Shown: piece after piece, positions 36,101 through 44,595 of the stretch
Position numbering within the stretch: position 1 is the first letter of the stretch
Layout: every line of letters begins with the position of its first letter
Assembly: GCF_014696435.1 (NCBI RefSeq)
Contig: NZ_JACJQG010000003.1
Coordinates: 1-64,000, forward strand
DNA: 64,000 nucleotides
Reading direction: 5' to 3'
Source of the DNA: Calothrix anomala FACHB-343
GTDB lineage: Bacteria > Cyanobacteriota > Cyanobacteriia > Cyanobacteriales > Nostocaceae
Notes under the pieces: generated by a model
Seen by the model: the letters and a program-made list of their open reading frames with translations, nothing else
The model's database searches: none
What the model was told of the DNA's origin: nothing
Made by a program: the position numbers and the translations under genes

Positions 36101-37691
36101 CCAACCATACAGCGTTAATTGGAGTCCTAATGCTGAACTCCTAGCTCTTCCCTGTTTGAACGACATGATTCAGTTGTGGAAGCCAGATGGCACCTTGTTT
36201 GCAACCCTTAAAGATTCTAATTTACATCAGGGCGTCTTTAGTGTGAGTTGGAATCCCGATGGAAACACACTCGCCTCTGGTGGTGCAGATGGAAAGGTTC
36301 GGTTATGGAAGCCAGATGGCACCTTGATAAAAACTTCCAATAACTATGGATATTGGGTGATTGGTGTAAGTTGGAATCCTCACGGGCAGATCCTAGCTAC
36401 TACTGGTGGTAATATGGTAAAACTACTACAGCCAGATCTCACAGAGCTAACGTCCGTCGAAGCAAAAGGCCATGGGCTAATCAGTTGGAATCGCGATGGT
36501 CAAATTCTAGCAGCTGCTGGGAGTAATGACGGAACTGTGAAATTGTGGAAATGGGATGGCAATAAAAGACTGAGTCCCTTAACTACCTTCCATACTTCTA
36601 CGCCCATTGCTAGTATCAAATGGAGTCCTGATGGAGAAACCCTGGCTACTCTTAGCAGTAGCGATGGCACGGTGAGGTTGTGGAAAAAAAATAATCCCTT
36701 GCTGATCACCCTCAATAACCACAGCCAGGAAGTTAATGATGCAAGTTTTAGCCCAAATGGGGAATTATTGGCGACGGCTAGTGGCGATAGAACAGTGAAT
36801 TTGTTGCAGCGAGATGGCACTTTATTAAAAACTCTCACCGTTGAGAGTGGGGTCAATAGCGTGAGTTGGAGTCCTGATGGACAGACCCTAGCCTCTGCTG
36901 AGTTTAACACCGTAAAGTTGTGGCATCCGGATGGCACGCTCCTCAAAACCCTTCCAGGTCATAGCAATAACGTTTATAGTGTCAGATGGAATCCTGATGG
37001 GCAGGTTCTGGCATCAGCGGCCGGAGATGGCACTGTGAAGTTATGGCAGCGAGATGGTACACTTTTGCAAAATCTCATTCAGATCGCGGATGGAGACTGG
37101 GGTTATGATGTCAGCTGGAGTTCTGATGGAAAGCTGCTGGCAGCAGCCTATAGGAATGGTAAGGTATTTTTACTACAACGGGATGGGAAGCAGATCGCAA
37201 AATTTGATAATACTTTCAATAACAGGGTCAGTTGGAGTCCCAATGGGAAAATTCTAGCGACGAGTGGGGGGCTAGGGAGCAACAATGTAGAGCTTTGGCA
37301 GCCAAATGGTAATTTAATGAAATCTATTCAGGTCGGTAGTGATGGTGTCGATAAAATCGCCTGGAGGCCTAATGGGCGGATGTTCGCTACCACTTCACGA
37401 AACAGTATAAAGTTGTGGAAACTAGATGGTACATTATTGACTACCCTGAAAAATCATACCGATCAGGTGAATAGCGTTGCCTGGAGTCCCGACGGAAAAA
37501 TTCTGGTTTCAGCTAGCAAAGACCAAACCGTGAAGCTATGGCAACTACATGAAAACTTGGATAATCGGCTACTAGATGATTTACAAGTACAAGCTTGTCA
37601 TTGGATGGGTGACTATCTCCAAAATAACCCCAATGTTAATGAGAGCGATCGCCATTTGTGTGACAATGTGCCCAAGTTAGTTGACAAATAG
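33105..37691 (+). CDS. caspase - STAND-type NTPase - WD40 protein
   Basis: 1528 residues. Residues 1-250: caspase-like domain with YFAGHG (His84) and ILDCCFAGAF (Cys136), a full dyad. About 290-520: NTPase beginning NPYRGLESYEEEHSKLFFGR, P-loop GASGSGKSS (331-339), Walker B-like LLLFIDQSEEI. About 530-750: helical winged-helix-like region. One hydrophobic segment near 810-830 (IAIAVMLGLSGLTIAALIG) may anchor it in the membrane. From about 880 to 1490: 14 WD40 repeats, enough for two seven-bladed propellers. The plan (death protease, switch ATPase, sensor propellers) is that of NLR-like cell-death or defence proteins. Trigger unknown. Confidence 0.92.
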   Translation: MSEFSRNLAFIIGINNYANGISPLQNAVNDARKIVEILREKHEYKVWVCLDEVATLKNLNQLLEKILPEQVSENDRLLFYFAGHGIALNGDDGPTGYLIPQDAKLNATETYLPMTKLQESLEKLPCRHFLGILDCCFAGAFRWSSTRDLLTTPEVIHKERYDRFITDPAWQVITSAAYDQKALDAFVLKSERGQIGNHSPFAAALIEALAGKADIYPPSTNGKPAGDGVITATELYLYLRDAVEPATEGNHQRQTPGIWPLKKHDKGEYIFLTPGHELNLPPAPPLDANNNPYRGLESYEEEHSKLFFGRSKLVEKLHEFVKTNPLTVVLGASGSGKSSLVKAGLIPQLRQDNTQKWEILEPIRPGETPLQALSNALRNAQLPEIPAQNPEQKLAMSIDAWAKNHPKSKLLLFIDQSEEIITLCQNEDERKEFFQQILTAINVHRQRLRVVLSLRSDFEPQIRDAGLKFVPSSLNLENTVLRNNWYSGRFIVPAMTRGELREAIEKPAEARVMYFQPHELVEQLIDEVADMPGALPLLSFALRELYLRYLKRQRDAENRGITIDRALTQADYQDLGGVIQSLTQKADAEYEALVQENSTYEHIIRQVMLRMVALGGGELARRRVPLSELEYPPPKHDLVKEVIEHFTKARLLVTGEDAEGNYYVEPAHDALVRGWQKLLGWKQEDEQILVLQRELTQAVQKWANFKNQDKEQQQGILGKTAPVLVALDRILLPIENFVNKIPEKLAEKLRRAENQQGQRRNKSTEFLWDTDPYLEVLDEKLKSDENWFNQLETEFVQKSLLQKRQNSSWRWRIAIAVMLGLSGLTIAALIGQRNAQIAQIQATITSSEGRFAAQQELDALLDSLRATKQLQTLLLGSHDSQMKAQLAQVLQQAVYGVRESNRLVGNGKPLDWGVDGQISWSPDGQTLAFASGDNTVQLWRQDGSKPKILKGYSTKVLGVSWSSDGKILATVSKVGEVKLWKPNGELFKAFKIEGSSHCYQPYSVNWSPNAELLALPCLNDMIQLWKPDGTLFATLKDSNLHQGVFSVSWNPDGNTLASGGADGKVRLWKPDGTLIKTSNNYGYWVIGVSWNPHGQILATTGGNMVKLLQPDLTELTSVEAKGHGLISWNRDGQILAAAGSNDGTVKLWKWDGNKRLSPLTTFHTSTPIASIKWSPDGETLATLSSSDGTVRLWKKNNPLLITLNNHSQEVNDASFSPNGELLATASGDRTVNLLQRDGTLLKTLTVESGVNSVSWSPDGQTLASAEFNTVKLWHPDGTLLKTLPGHSNNVYSVRWNPDGQVLASAAGDGTVKLWQRDGTLLQNLIQIADGDWGYDVSWSSDGKLLAAAYRNGKVFLLQRDGKQIAKFDNTFNNRVSWSPNGKILATSGGLGSNNVELWQPNGNLMKSIQVGSDGVDKIAWRPNGRMFATTSRNSIKLWKLDGTLLTTLKNHTDQVNSVAWSPDGKILVSASKDQTVKLWQLHENLDNRLLDDLQVQACHWMGDYLQNNPNVNESDRHLCDNVPKLVDK

Positions 37692-37700
37692 CTAGACAAG

Positions 37701-37749
37701 AGCGATCGCACTCTCTAATTCTGGGAATAAAAAGTGCGATCGCTATTTT
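37701..37749 (+). terminator. terminator after the caspase-NTPase-WD40 gene
   Basis: A 12-bp perfect stem (37701-37712 and 37733-37744), with the HIP1 octamer in each arm, followed by ATTTTT. Ten bases after the stop codon. Confidence 0.75.
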
Positions 37750-37776
37750 TGATTAATTGTTTGCTTGAAAAACAAA

Positions 37777-37974
37777 CTATGGTTCTCTATCTGTTCCCGG
37801 CGAGAGCGTTGATTTGGGTGTGATTGTTGGAGCTTGTTTCAGTTGTTGTTTTTCTAACTTGCTATTTTGCTTGTTTGATGCATCAGATTTCGCTTCACCA
37901 CCTCTATCTGTTGCTGGAGAAAAATCTGATTCTTCTTCTATTTCCAAAGCTTGTTTAATTTCTTGATTTTCCAT
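37777..37974 (-). CDS. small hydrophilic protein, doubtful
   Basis: 65 residues, no Shine-Dalgarno. Composed of two similar halves (KQALEIEEESDFSPATDR and KQAPTITPKSTLSPGTDR), suggesting internal duplication. Rich in Glu, Lys, Ser and Gln and probably disordered. It lies downstream of the NB-ARC-WD40 gene on the same strand, 36 bases after its stop, so it could be a small companion gene. No family is known. Confidence 0.4.
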   Translation of the reverse strand: MENQEIKQALEIEEESDFSPATDRGGEAKSDASNKQNSKLEKQQLKQAPTITPKSTLSPGTDREP

Positions 37975-38010
37975 ACGGTTTTTGCACCCAAACTGTTTGA
38001 TGATTAAGCA

Positions 38011-41000
38011 TTATTTCATCATAACGTTTTCTTCTCTTTCTATGGCACCCAGAGCCTTAAGCGTGTCTTTTTGACAAATTGTTAAACCATTAATATTTTT
38101 AATATTCATCCCTTCATATGGTCTATCAATTCTGATAGTCTTGATACATTCACCTGTTTCAATATCCCAAAGCTTCATCGTTTCGTCTTCGCTACTACTA
38201 ACTAAAACAGAACTATTGGGGCTAAAACATATTGAACGTACTGCTTTGAGATGTCCTGAAAATGTTTTGATCGGCGAACCTGTATGCATATCCCATAATT
38301 TCACAGTCCGATCGTCACTACCGCTAGCTAAAATTTTGCCATCTGGACTAAAAGCAATTGTTCTTACTCTATATGTATGACCTGACAAAGTTTGTAGACA
38401 TTGCTTTGTATTCACATCCCACAATCTTATAGTTTGGTCTCCACTAGCGCTAGCAATAATTTCTGCATTTTCAGCGAAAGCAACAGCTAATACCCAATCA
38501 CTATGTCCCGAAAATGTTTGTAGACACATTCCTGTATTTACATCCCAAAGTTTGACAGTATTATCGTGGCTACCACTGGCTAAAAACTTACCGCAAGGAC
38601 TGAAATTAACGGTTTTGACTTCACCAATATGTTCTGTTAATGTCAACAAACATTCTCCTGTATACCAATCCCAAAGCTTTACTGTTTGATCGCGGCTAGC
38701 ACTCGCCAAAATCTGTATATCTGGACTAAAGCTAATAGAATGTACCCAGCTATCATGTCCCCAAAGTGTTTGTAAGCAATCTCCTGTATTTACATCCCAA
38801 AGTTTAATAGTTGTGTCATCGCTGCTAGTTGCCAAAATCGGTCTTTGTCGCTGCTTTTCTCTGTCTGCAGATGAGACTATAATTCTGTTGATTGCAAAAT
38901 CATTTAGGTGTTTGCCAGCAAAGGTAACTGATGAGACTAAATTAGTATGACCTTTTAAAGTCCGCAGGCATTTTCCTGTATTTACATCCCACAATCTTAC
39001 ATATTGGTCTTGGCTGCTACAAGCCAACATTTGACCATCAGGGCTAAAAGTAACAGATAATATCCAATTAATGTAGCCATGCACTGTTCTCAAACATTTT
39101 CCTGAGTTGATATCCCATAATCTGATAGTTTGATTTTCATTGATACTGAGCAAAGTTTGATTATCGGGATGAAGTGCTACTAACCAAATACGTGAAGCAG
39201 GGCGATCGCCTGTGGATAAATCTCCATCTTCAGACAAGGTTTGCAGACATTTACCTGTAGCAACATCCCATACTTTCACAGTTGTATCTTCACTCCCGGT
39301 TACCAAGGTTTTACCATCAGAGCTAAAAGCAACTGTCCAGACATGACTTTGATAATCTGGTATTGTGCTGATACAATCACCACTGACTAAATCCCAAAAT
39401 TTGACAGTTGTGCGATCGCTTCCTGTAGCTAAAGTTTGTCCGTCTGGACTCAGTGCGATCGCTAATACCCAGTTAATTGGAATTTTCAGAACTCGCAAAC
39501 ATTCACCCGTGAGAACATCCCATACCCTAACAGTTTGGTCTTCACTTCCAGACACTAAGGTTTCCCCATTAGCTGTAAAAGCAATAAAAATCACCCGATT
39601 GCTATGTCCTGATAAAGTTTGTAGACATTCTCCAGTGTCAATACGCCACAACTTTACTATTTGATCTTTACCACCACTAGCTAAAATGTTGCCATCGGGA
39701 CTAAAAGCTAAAGATTGTACCCAGCTTGTATGACCTCGCAAAGTTTTGAGACATTGACCAGTATGTATATTCCACAATCTTACTGTTTGGTCATTACTAC
39801 CACTAGCTAAAATGTTACCATCGGGGCTAAAAGCTAGAGATTGTACCCAACTTGTATGACCCATATATGTGACAATTTGTTTGATATTTGTCACAGACCA
39901 CAAGCAAATTTCATGGTCAATGCTTGTTGCTAATAATTTACCGTCTGGACTAAAAGTTGCTGATAGCACACCCCCTAAAGTTCGACTTAAAGCAGACTTA
40001 CTCAAATCTGCATTGCTAAAGTTAACTCCAGGTAAGCTCATATCTTGTAAATAAGCTTGCCAAACTGTTAAGTTAGAAAAATCATAGCCACTCAAATTAA
40101 TTTGCAGCTGCCATAGTAAATTGAGAATATTGCCAGCTGCATATCCTGGTTTGCGCTGAACGCCAGATTTCAAGTTAGATAAAATCCTGTTCAAAGCAAC
40201 CTGCACATTTTCTAAACTGCCAAACAGATTTACTAATTTATCTGCAATTGGTTTAAGGATCAGCCTAACCTGTGAATTTCGCACATAATCTTTAGCTTCA
40301 GCTTTGATCAAAGCCAATTTATCAAATAACTCTATCTCTCCCGTGTGAATTTCTTGACAAATTTGCTGAATTAAGCAGTCAATCACATACTCCATGACTA
40401 CTGGTTGTTGCGTAAAATAACCAGCATTTTTATCAATTAGCGATCGCAATTGTAGAGATTCTAAATTTTCTAATAAATCTTTAAATGAAACCTGGGGAAT
40501 AATATCTTCCTGTAAATCTTTCCAGGATACCCATTCTCGATTAATTGCCAGCCAATACATCACCTGTTGTTCTAAAGTAGACAATCGATGAAACTGCTGG
40601 TCAAGTAAATCAGAAATATCACCAAATACAATAGTTCCCTGCTCTAAAAACAAGTCAATATTATCATCGAATATCTCATGAATCGTAGTTGCAACAATTT
40701 TTAATGCCAAAGGATTACCTGCATATAGAGCAACTAGCGATTGACATTCATCTCTAGAAATACCCAAGCCTTTCTCAGCAAAAATTTTTTCAGATTCTTC
40801 TCCTGATAAACCAGATAAATTTAGTGAGCGAATTGGAGAATTAATACCTTCCTTAATTCTAATACATCTAGGTTTTTCTCTACTAGTTAACAATAGGCAG
40901 CTTTGATGCTCAGTTTCACCGATAGTTCTAAATAATTGTCCGTATCCTTCATAACCTTGACGATACGATCCCGCAGGGCGATCGCTAGATAAAATCGACT

Positions 41001-41637
41001 CTACATTATCTAAAATTAACAAGCAACGCTGGGCACGTAAATATTCAATTAAAGCAGAAATTTTACTATCTAAGTTTTCATTGCAAACAATTTCTTGATG
41101 TGATAAAAACTTAATGAAGTCGTTAACAATCTCATGAATTGGTGGTGCATTACGTAGACTGCGCCAAATTAAATATTGAAATTCGGTTTGCAAAAGCTGT
41201 CCTAATTTGACAGACAAAGCTGTTTTCCCAATCCCACCCAAACCAATTAAACTAATAAGTCGGCAACGATGGTCAATAATCCATTGTTTTAACGTAGCTA
41301 ATTCTTCTGTACGTCCATAGAACAGAGAGACATCAATTGCTTCTCCCCAGTTCTGGTAATTATGAGTTATTTCTCTAGTTTGTCTATCTGAATCTACATT
41401 CTGTAATCGATTGTCAACATCCAAATCAGCGATTTCTCTCCACGAAAGCGCTAACTTTCGACAAAGTTCTTCAAATGTTAAATAGTCAACTGGTTTACCT
41501 GTAAGGAAGTTGCTAACTGTAGCTAAAGCCAACCCTACATCAATAGCCAAAGCTTTTTGACTAGGAAAACCATTGCGCCTGACTGCTGATTTTACTTTTT
41601 CAATGAACTCTGGGCGAACCCTGAGTGACCTAGCCAT
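38011..41637 (-). CDS. HTH - NB-ARC ATPase - WD40 protein
   Basis: 1208 residues from the ATG at 41637; a further in-frame ATG at 41685 adds 16 residues outside the conserved start [16 protein letters not shown]. Residues 1-70: helix-turn-helix-like domain ([20 protein letters not shown]). About 95-400: NB-ARC with P-loop [10 protein letters not shown], Walker [21 protein letters not shown] and [10 protein letters not shown] (GLPL-like). About 410-520: helical region. Then 14 WD40 repeats (two seven-bladed propellers). Two adjacent blades (about 2 and 3) share 20 identical residues, evidence of recent blade duplication. Likely a signal-activated oligomerising switch; effector unclear since no protease domain is present. 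Confidence 0.92.
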   Translation of the reverse strand: MARSLRVRPEFIEKVKSAVRRNGFPSQKALAIDVGLALATVSNFLTGKPVDYLTFEELCRKLALSWREIADLDVDNRLQNVDSDRQTREITHNYQNWGEAIDVSLFYGRTEELATLKQWIIDHRCRLISLIGLGGIGKTALSVKLGQLLQTEFQYLIWRSLRNAPPIHEIVNDFIKFLSHQEIVCNENLDSKISALIEYLRAQRCLLILDNVESILSSDRPAGSYRQGYEGYGQLFRTIGETEHQSCLLLTSREKPRCIRIKEGINSPIRSLNLSGLSGEESEKIFAEKGLGISRDECQSLVALYAGNPLALKIVATTIHEIFDDNIDLFLEQGTIVFGDISDLLDQQFHRLSTLEQQVMYWLAINREWVSWKDLQEDIIPQVSFKDLLENLESLQLRSLIDKNAGYFTQQPVVMEYVIDCLIQQICQEIHTGEIELFDKLALIKAEAKDYVRNSQVRLILKPIADKLVNLFGSLENVQVALNRILSNLKSGVQRKPGYAAGNILNLLWQLQINLSGYDFSNLTVWQAYLQDMSLPGVNFSNADLSKSALSRTLGGVLSATFSPDGKLLATSIDHEICLWSVTNIKQIVTYMGHTSWVQSLAFSPDGNILASGSNDQTVRLWNIHTGQCLKTLRGHTSWVQSLAFSPDGNILASGGKDQIVKLWRIDTGECLQTLSGHSNRVIFIAFTANGETLVSGSEDQTVRVWDVLTGECLRVLKIPINWVLAIALSPDGQTLATGSDRTTVKFWDLVSGDCISTIPDYQSHVWTVAFSSDGKTLVTGSEDTTVKVWDVATGKCLQTLSEDGDLSTGDRPASRIWLVALHPDNQTLLSINENQTIRLWDINSGKCLRTVHGYINWILSVTFSPDGQMLACSSQDQYVRLWDVNTGKCLRTLKGHTNLVSSVTFAGKHLNDFAINRIIVSSADREKQRQRPILATSSDDTTIKLWDVNTGDCLQTLWGHDSWVHSISFSPDIQILASASRDQTVKLWDWYTGECLLTLTEHIGEVKTVNFSPCGKFLASGSHDNTVKLWDVNTGMCLQTFSGHSDWVLAVAFAENAEIIASASGDQTIRLWDVNTKQCLQTLSGHTYRVRTIAFSPDGKILASGSDDRTVKLWDMHTGSPIKTFSGHLKAVRSICFSPNSSVLVSSSEDETMKLWDIETGECIKTIRIDRPYEGMNIKNINGLTICQKDTLKALGAIEREENVMMK

Positions 41638-41692
41638 GACTCGTTTAAATACGACTCTATAAATTTTAACAGTAATGGTTTCCAAGTCAGCT

Positions 41693-41808
41693 AATCACGA
41701 AAAAATCTCACAACCAAACATGAAAATCTCTCTCCCCTAGCCCCTAAGCCATATTTTCAAGACAGTCAATCACGCAAAAATCTCACAACCAAATATGAAA
41801 ATTTCTCT
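41693..41808. repeat. 41-nt direct repeat pair
   Basis: Two copies starting AATCACG and ending CTCT, differing at three positions and 75 bases apart. They lie just upstream of the NB-ARC-WD40 start, and may be paired binding sites or a slipped duplication. Confidence 0.8.
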
Positions 41809-41866
41809 TTCCTCACACCTAGCCTCTAGCCCCTAGCCTAAGCGCCCCTATTTTCAAAATCAGTCA

Positions 41867-41912
41867 CAAGTCAGATATAAGTCAGTAATTCTCAGGCGAT
41901 AAACCAGTATGC
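41867..41912 (+). promoter_or_regulatory. 46-nt TCAG-repeat element, copy 2
   Basis: Same order and spacing of parts as 32992-33037; a fourth TCAG at 41860-41863 extends the 11-base series. It ends 151 bases before the AraC gene and lies 230 bases upstream of the divergent NB-ARC-WD40 gene, so it could serve either. Confidence 0.6.
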
Positions 41913-42063
41913 GCCAGGTTTTGATAGATTTATCAGGTTGAACACCAGGATAAGTAAGCATTATCCATCACTATTGCTGAAAACACACCTTAAGTTTAAG
42001 GGGTCGTCAGTAATGAAATATAGCAACTTGATAAATATATAGAAATATTAGGAGATAAATAAA

Positions 42064-42582
42064 ATGACCGATATTTTAATCAATGATACCAACTTTGAGA
42101 CCCAAACATTATTAATGAGATGCTTAGAAAATGCAGGCTTTGAGATAATTAATATTGAAAATGGTATTGTTAAGGTTGGTATTTTCCAAAATAAAACTTC
42201 TCAAAAACATAACGCTCATATCACAAATTATCAAAAATCTATATTTCCTAATATTGCTCGACTCAATGAAGTGTTTGAGTTTATTGAATTAAATTATCAT
42301 CAAAATATTAGTCTCAAAGAAGTAGCGCAAGCAGTTGGTTATTCATCAGCTTATTTAACAGATTTAGTCAGAAAATTGACAGGAAAGACAGTTAATAACT
42401 GGATTATTGAACGCCGGATAATTCAAGCAAGTAACTTACTTTTAGAAACCAATTATTCTGTGGAAGAGATTGCTTTACAAGTAGGTTATCAAAATATTAA
42501 TCATTTCTACTGCCAGTTTCGTGACTACTATAAAAATACTCCCCGTGCTTGGAGAGAAAACCATCGTCGCCAAGTATCTTAA
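42064..42582 (+). CDS. AraC-family transcriptional regulator
   Basis: 172 residues. The C-terminal 100 residues are a complete AraC DNA-binding domain with two helix-turn-helices: ISLKEVAQAVGYSSAYLTDLVRKLTGKTVNNWI and YSVEEIALQVGYQNINHFYCQFRDYYKNTPRAWR. The N-terminal 65 residues begin like a receiver domain (ILINDTNFETQTLLMRCLENAGFEI) but stop short, so this may be a shortened response-regulator remnant. It heads the gene run up to 47389 and is the best candidate for its regulator. Confidence 0.9.
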   Translation: MTDILINDTNFETQTLLMRCLENAGFEIINIENGIVKVGIFQNKTSQKHNAHITNYQKSIFPNIARLNEVFEFIELNYHQNISLKEVAQAVGYSSAYLTDLVRKLTGKTVNNWIIERRIIQASNLLLETNYSVEEIALQVGYQNINHFYCQFRDYYKNTPRAWRENHRRQVS

Positions 42583-42918
42583 AAGCCAATACCCTTCAGT
42601 TAGCGCCAAAAACCTGAAAATGTGTAGATTCTGTAGGGTGCGTTATCACGTAGACACGAAGTGGCTTCCCGAAGGGTAGTGTAACGCACCGCATTCTCAT
42701 TTTTGCTTCGGCGCTTGGCGAAAACACAACGCCAGTTTACACAACGATGGAAACCTGCAACGCACTGACTCACCTATATATATTTCAAAAATCAAATATG
42801 AATTTGATATCTAAAAATAATCAACTATCATCTCATCAACAGCTAAAAATAATTAATTATCAAATAAATCATCAACAACTATTCTAGTATTAACAACAAA
42901 CAAAAGGATTAACTGACA
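42583..42918. repeat. intergenic region with repeat
   Basis: 42630-42695 is a hairpin-type repeat: GGGTGCGTTA pairs with TAACGCACC around a core (GTAGACACGAAGTGGCTTCCCGAAGGGTAG-type) that recurs inverted at 211-239. The remainder is AT-rich upstream DNA of the next gene. Confidence 0.65.
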
Positions 42919-43566
42919 ATGGTCACTCATAAATCAAAAGCTGAAGCCTTAGCCGAATATTATGCAGAAAATGGCTGGAGAACCCAACCTTTGACAATTA
43001 CATATTTAGAAGATGCAGATCCAAATACTTGGGAAGCGAAACCTAATCAACCAGATGCTTGGAATGATGTGAGAATTCTTTGGCAACCTAAAGAAGGTAA
43101 AGTTATTGTTAGTTGTTCTGCTACTACAGAGCCGGGAATTAAGGCTGTAAACAATCCGATGAATTCTAATGGTACTTTTAGAATTGGCTTAGATACTCTC
43201 TTCAAAGATGCTTGGGAAGTAGGTAAACATATTACAAAATCTTCTAATCAATTAGCTCTTGTTCAGTGTGGTGAGGTTTTAGGTTATAGAGACGCTAACA
43301 AAGATCATATCAGAACTGGAGATAAAACCTATGCAGGTAGTGATTTTGGTATTAACCAACATACAACTGGAAATAGTGCAGATTCACCCGCACCTGATAC
43401 AGTTGGTGCTTGGAGCTATGGTTGTTTAGTTGGTAAGCATCCATCTACACATTACAATCTCTTTATGCCTGCTTGTCAGGAAAGTGGACAAACAAAATTT
43501 GATACTGTAGTTATTGATGCTTCAAAATTTCAAAAATGGTTACAGAGCAAAGACTACAGCCTCTAA
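42919..43566 (+). CDS. YkuD/L,D-transpeptidase-like protein, phage-lysis-associated type
   Basis: 215 residues, no signal peptide. The C-terminal half contains INQHTTGN, then 17 residues after the His WSYGCLVG, matching H-x(14-17)-[ST]-x-GC of the L,D-transpeptidase (YkuD) catalytic site; the Cys would be the nucleophile. Related phage-borne proteins have the same NIH...WSxGCQV pattern. The N-terminal half is unknown. A holin-like gene follows 450 bases downstream. It may act on peptidoglycan; that activity is inferred from the motif. Confidence 0.55.
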   Translation: MVTHKSKAEALAEYYAENGWRTQPLTITYLEDADPNTWEAKPNQPDAWNDVRILWQPKEGKVIVSCSATTEPGIKAVNNPMNSNGTFRIGLDTLFKDAWEVGKHITKSSNQLALVQCGEVLGYRDANKDHIRTGDKTYAGSDFGINQHTTGNSADSPAPDTVGAWSYGCLVGKHPSTHYNLFMPACQESGQTKFDTVVIDASKFQKWLQSKDYSL

Positions 43567-44018
43567 CCAAATGAAAAATTTATTGATAAAGCAAAATTCA
43601 ATCATTAATTTTGTTTGTTATTAATCCTTTAACGTGAATTCGATAAAACCTCATCCACTCAGTCTCACTCTCCTCACAGGAAGAGTAACGAAAAATGAAA
43701 AATTAGTCTTTTCTCTACCTTGTACTCAAATTCAAGAGATTAAGGAGATGAGGTCAAAATCTGGGAGCATCCCAAATGTGCAAAAACGCCCTCACCCTAT
43801 AAGGGTGGGGCTAGAAATACGAAGCCTGCCTACCCTTCGGGAACGTCTTCGACGAACGCAGGCTATCAAACTTTTAGTCTGCGAAGGCAGGCTTTGTTGG
43901 TATAGCAATACCCTTCTAGGGTATTGCGTCAAAATTGGGATGCTCCCCAAAATCTTTTGCATCGAACTCACGTTATTTGCTCAATAAATAATATATGCAA
44001 TCAAATTCATAGGTCATA
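43567..44018. repeat. intergenic region with hairpin repeats
   Basis: 43823-43864 has AGCCTGC and GCAGGCT arms around an ACCCTTCGGGAACGTCTTCG core; 43876-43897 is a partial copy of the dispersed hairpin seen at 9755 and 51880; 43904-43926 is an AGCAATACCC/GGGTATTGC hairpin. A 117-codon open frame spans these repeats and is rejected. Confidence 0.65.
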
Positions 44019-44303
44019 ATGAACAGCAAGAATCAAAATGAGAAAATTGATCGAACTGTAGCTAAGAGCATATTTGCAAGTAGGACATTCTGGGGTGCCG
44101 TATTAGCAGGAGTAGCATCATTAGTTCCAATTGCTGTAAAGGGTATTAAGGCTAATAAAATCACTGTTGATGATGTTGGACAAGCAGTATTAGTACTATG
44201 TGGTGTAGGAACAGCAATTGTTGGGCGTGTAAATGTTCAGTCACAAGTTTACACTCCTGATATTCTGCCCGGGCCAAATAAATCAGATTATGAAAATAAA
44301 TAA
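44019..44303 (+). CDS. holin-like small membrane protein
   Basis: 94 residues. Two hydrophobic segments: about 24-42 (FWGAVLAGVASLVPIAVKG) and 54-70 (GQAVLVLCGVGTAIVG), followed by GRVNVQSQVYTPDILPGPN, a tail resembling small phage holin-like proteins. The N-terminus is polar. Holins oligomerise in the inner membrane and release muralytic enzymes. A terminator follows, so it is probably transcribed with or just after the YkuD-like gene. Call rests on topology and tail motif. Confidence 0.55.
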   Translation: MNSKNQNEKIDRTVAKSIFASRTFWGAVLAGVASLVPIAVKGIKANKITVDDVGQAVLVLCGVGTAIVGRVNVQSQVYTPDILPGPNKSDYENK

Positions 44304-44343
44304 AATCGGCAAAATTTAGAATCTGCAAAATTATTAATGATTA

Positions 44344-44382
44344 TAGCAGTAAGTTACCTAAAATTTACTGCTACTATTTTTT
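44344..44382 (+). terminator. terminator after the holin-like gene
   Basis: A 9-bp perfect stem (44344-44352 and 44365-44373), 12-nt loop, followed by CTATTTTTT; 40 bases after the stop. Confidence 0.75.
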
Positions 44383-44595
44383 GTGCATTTTTCTGAAAAG
44401 TATTTATTTTGGGTTTGAATAGCCTGAATAATTAATTTGAAAAATATTTAATTACTTTTAAATAAATCAAAAAATAATTAATTACCAATCAAATTTATAT
44501 CAAATAATATCAATCAGAGGAAATAAAAATTTAGCTGATTGCTGAAAAAAAATGCCTTCAATCTCACATTACTGACAAATTAAGGAAATTAAATT

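Larger units (their letters stand above)
41638..42063. other. divergent intergenic region between NB-ARC-WD40 and AraC genes
   Basis: Contains a 41-nt direct repeat (41693-41733 and 41768-41808, 38 of 41 identical, 75-base period), CCCCTAGCC units, and the second TCAG-repeat element (41867-41912). No gene. Confidence 0.75.

Noticed and set aside
43634-43987. 117-codon open frame between the YkuD-like and holin-like genes
   Set aside because: Spans three hairpin repeats, so the frame is open by chance.
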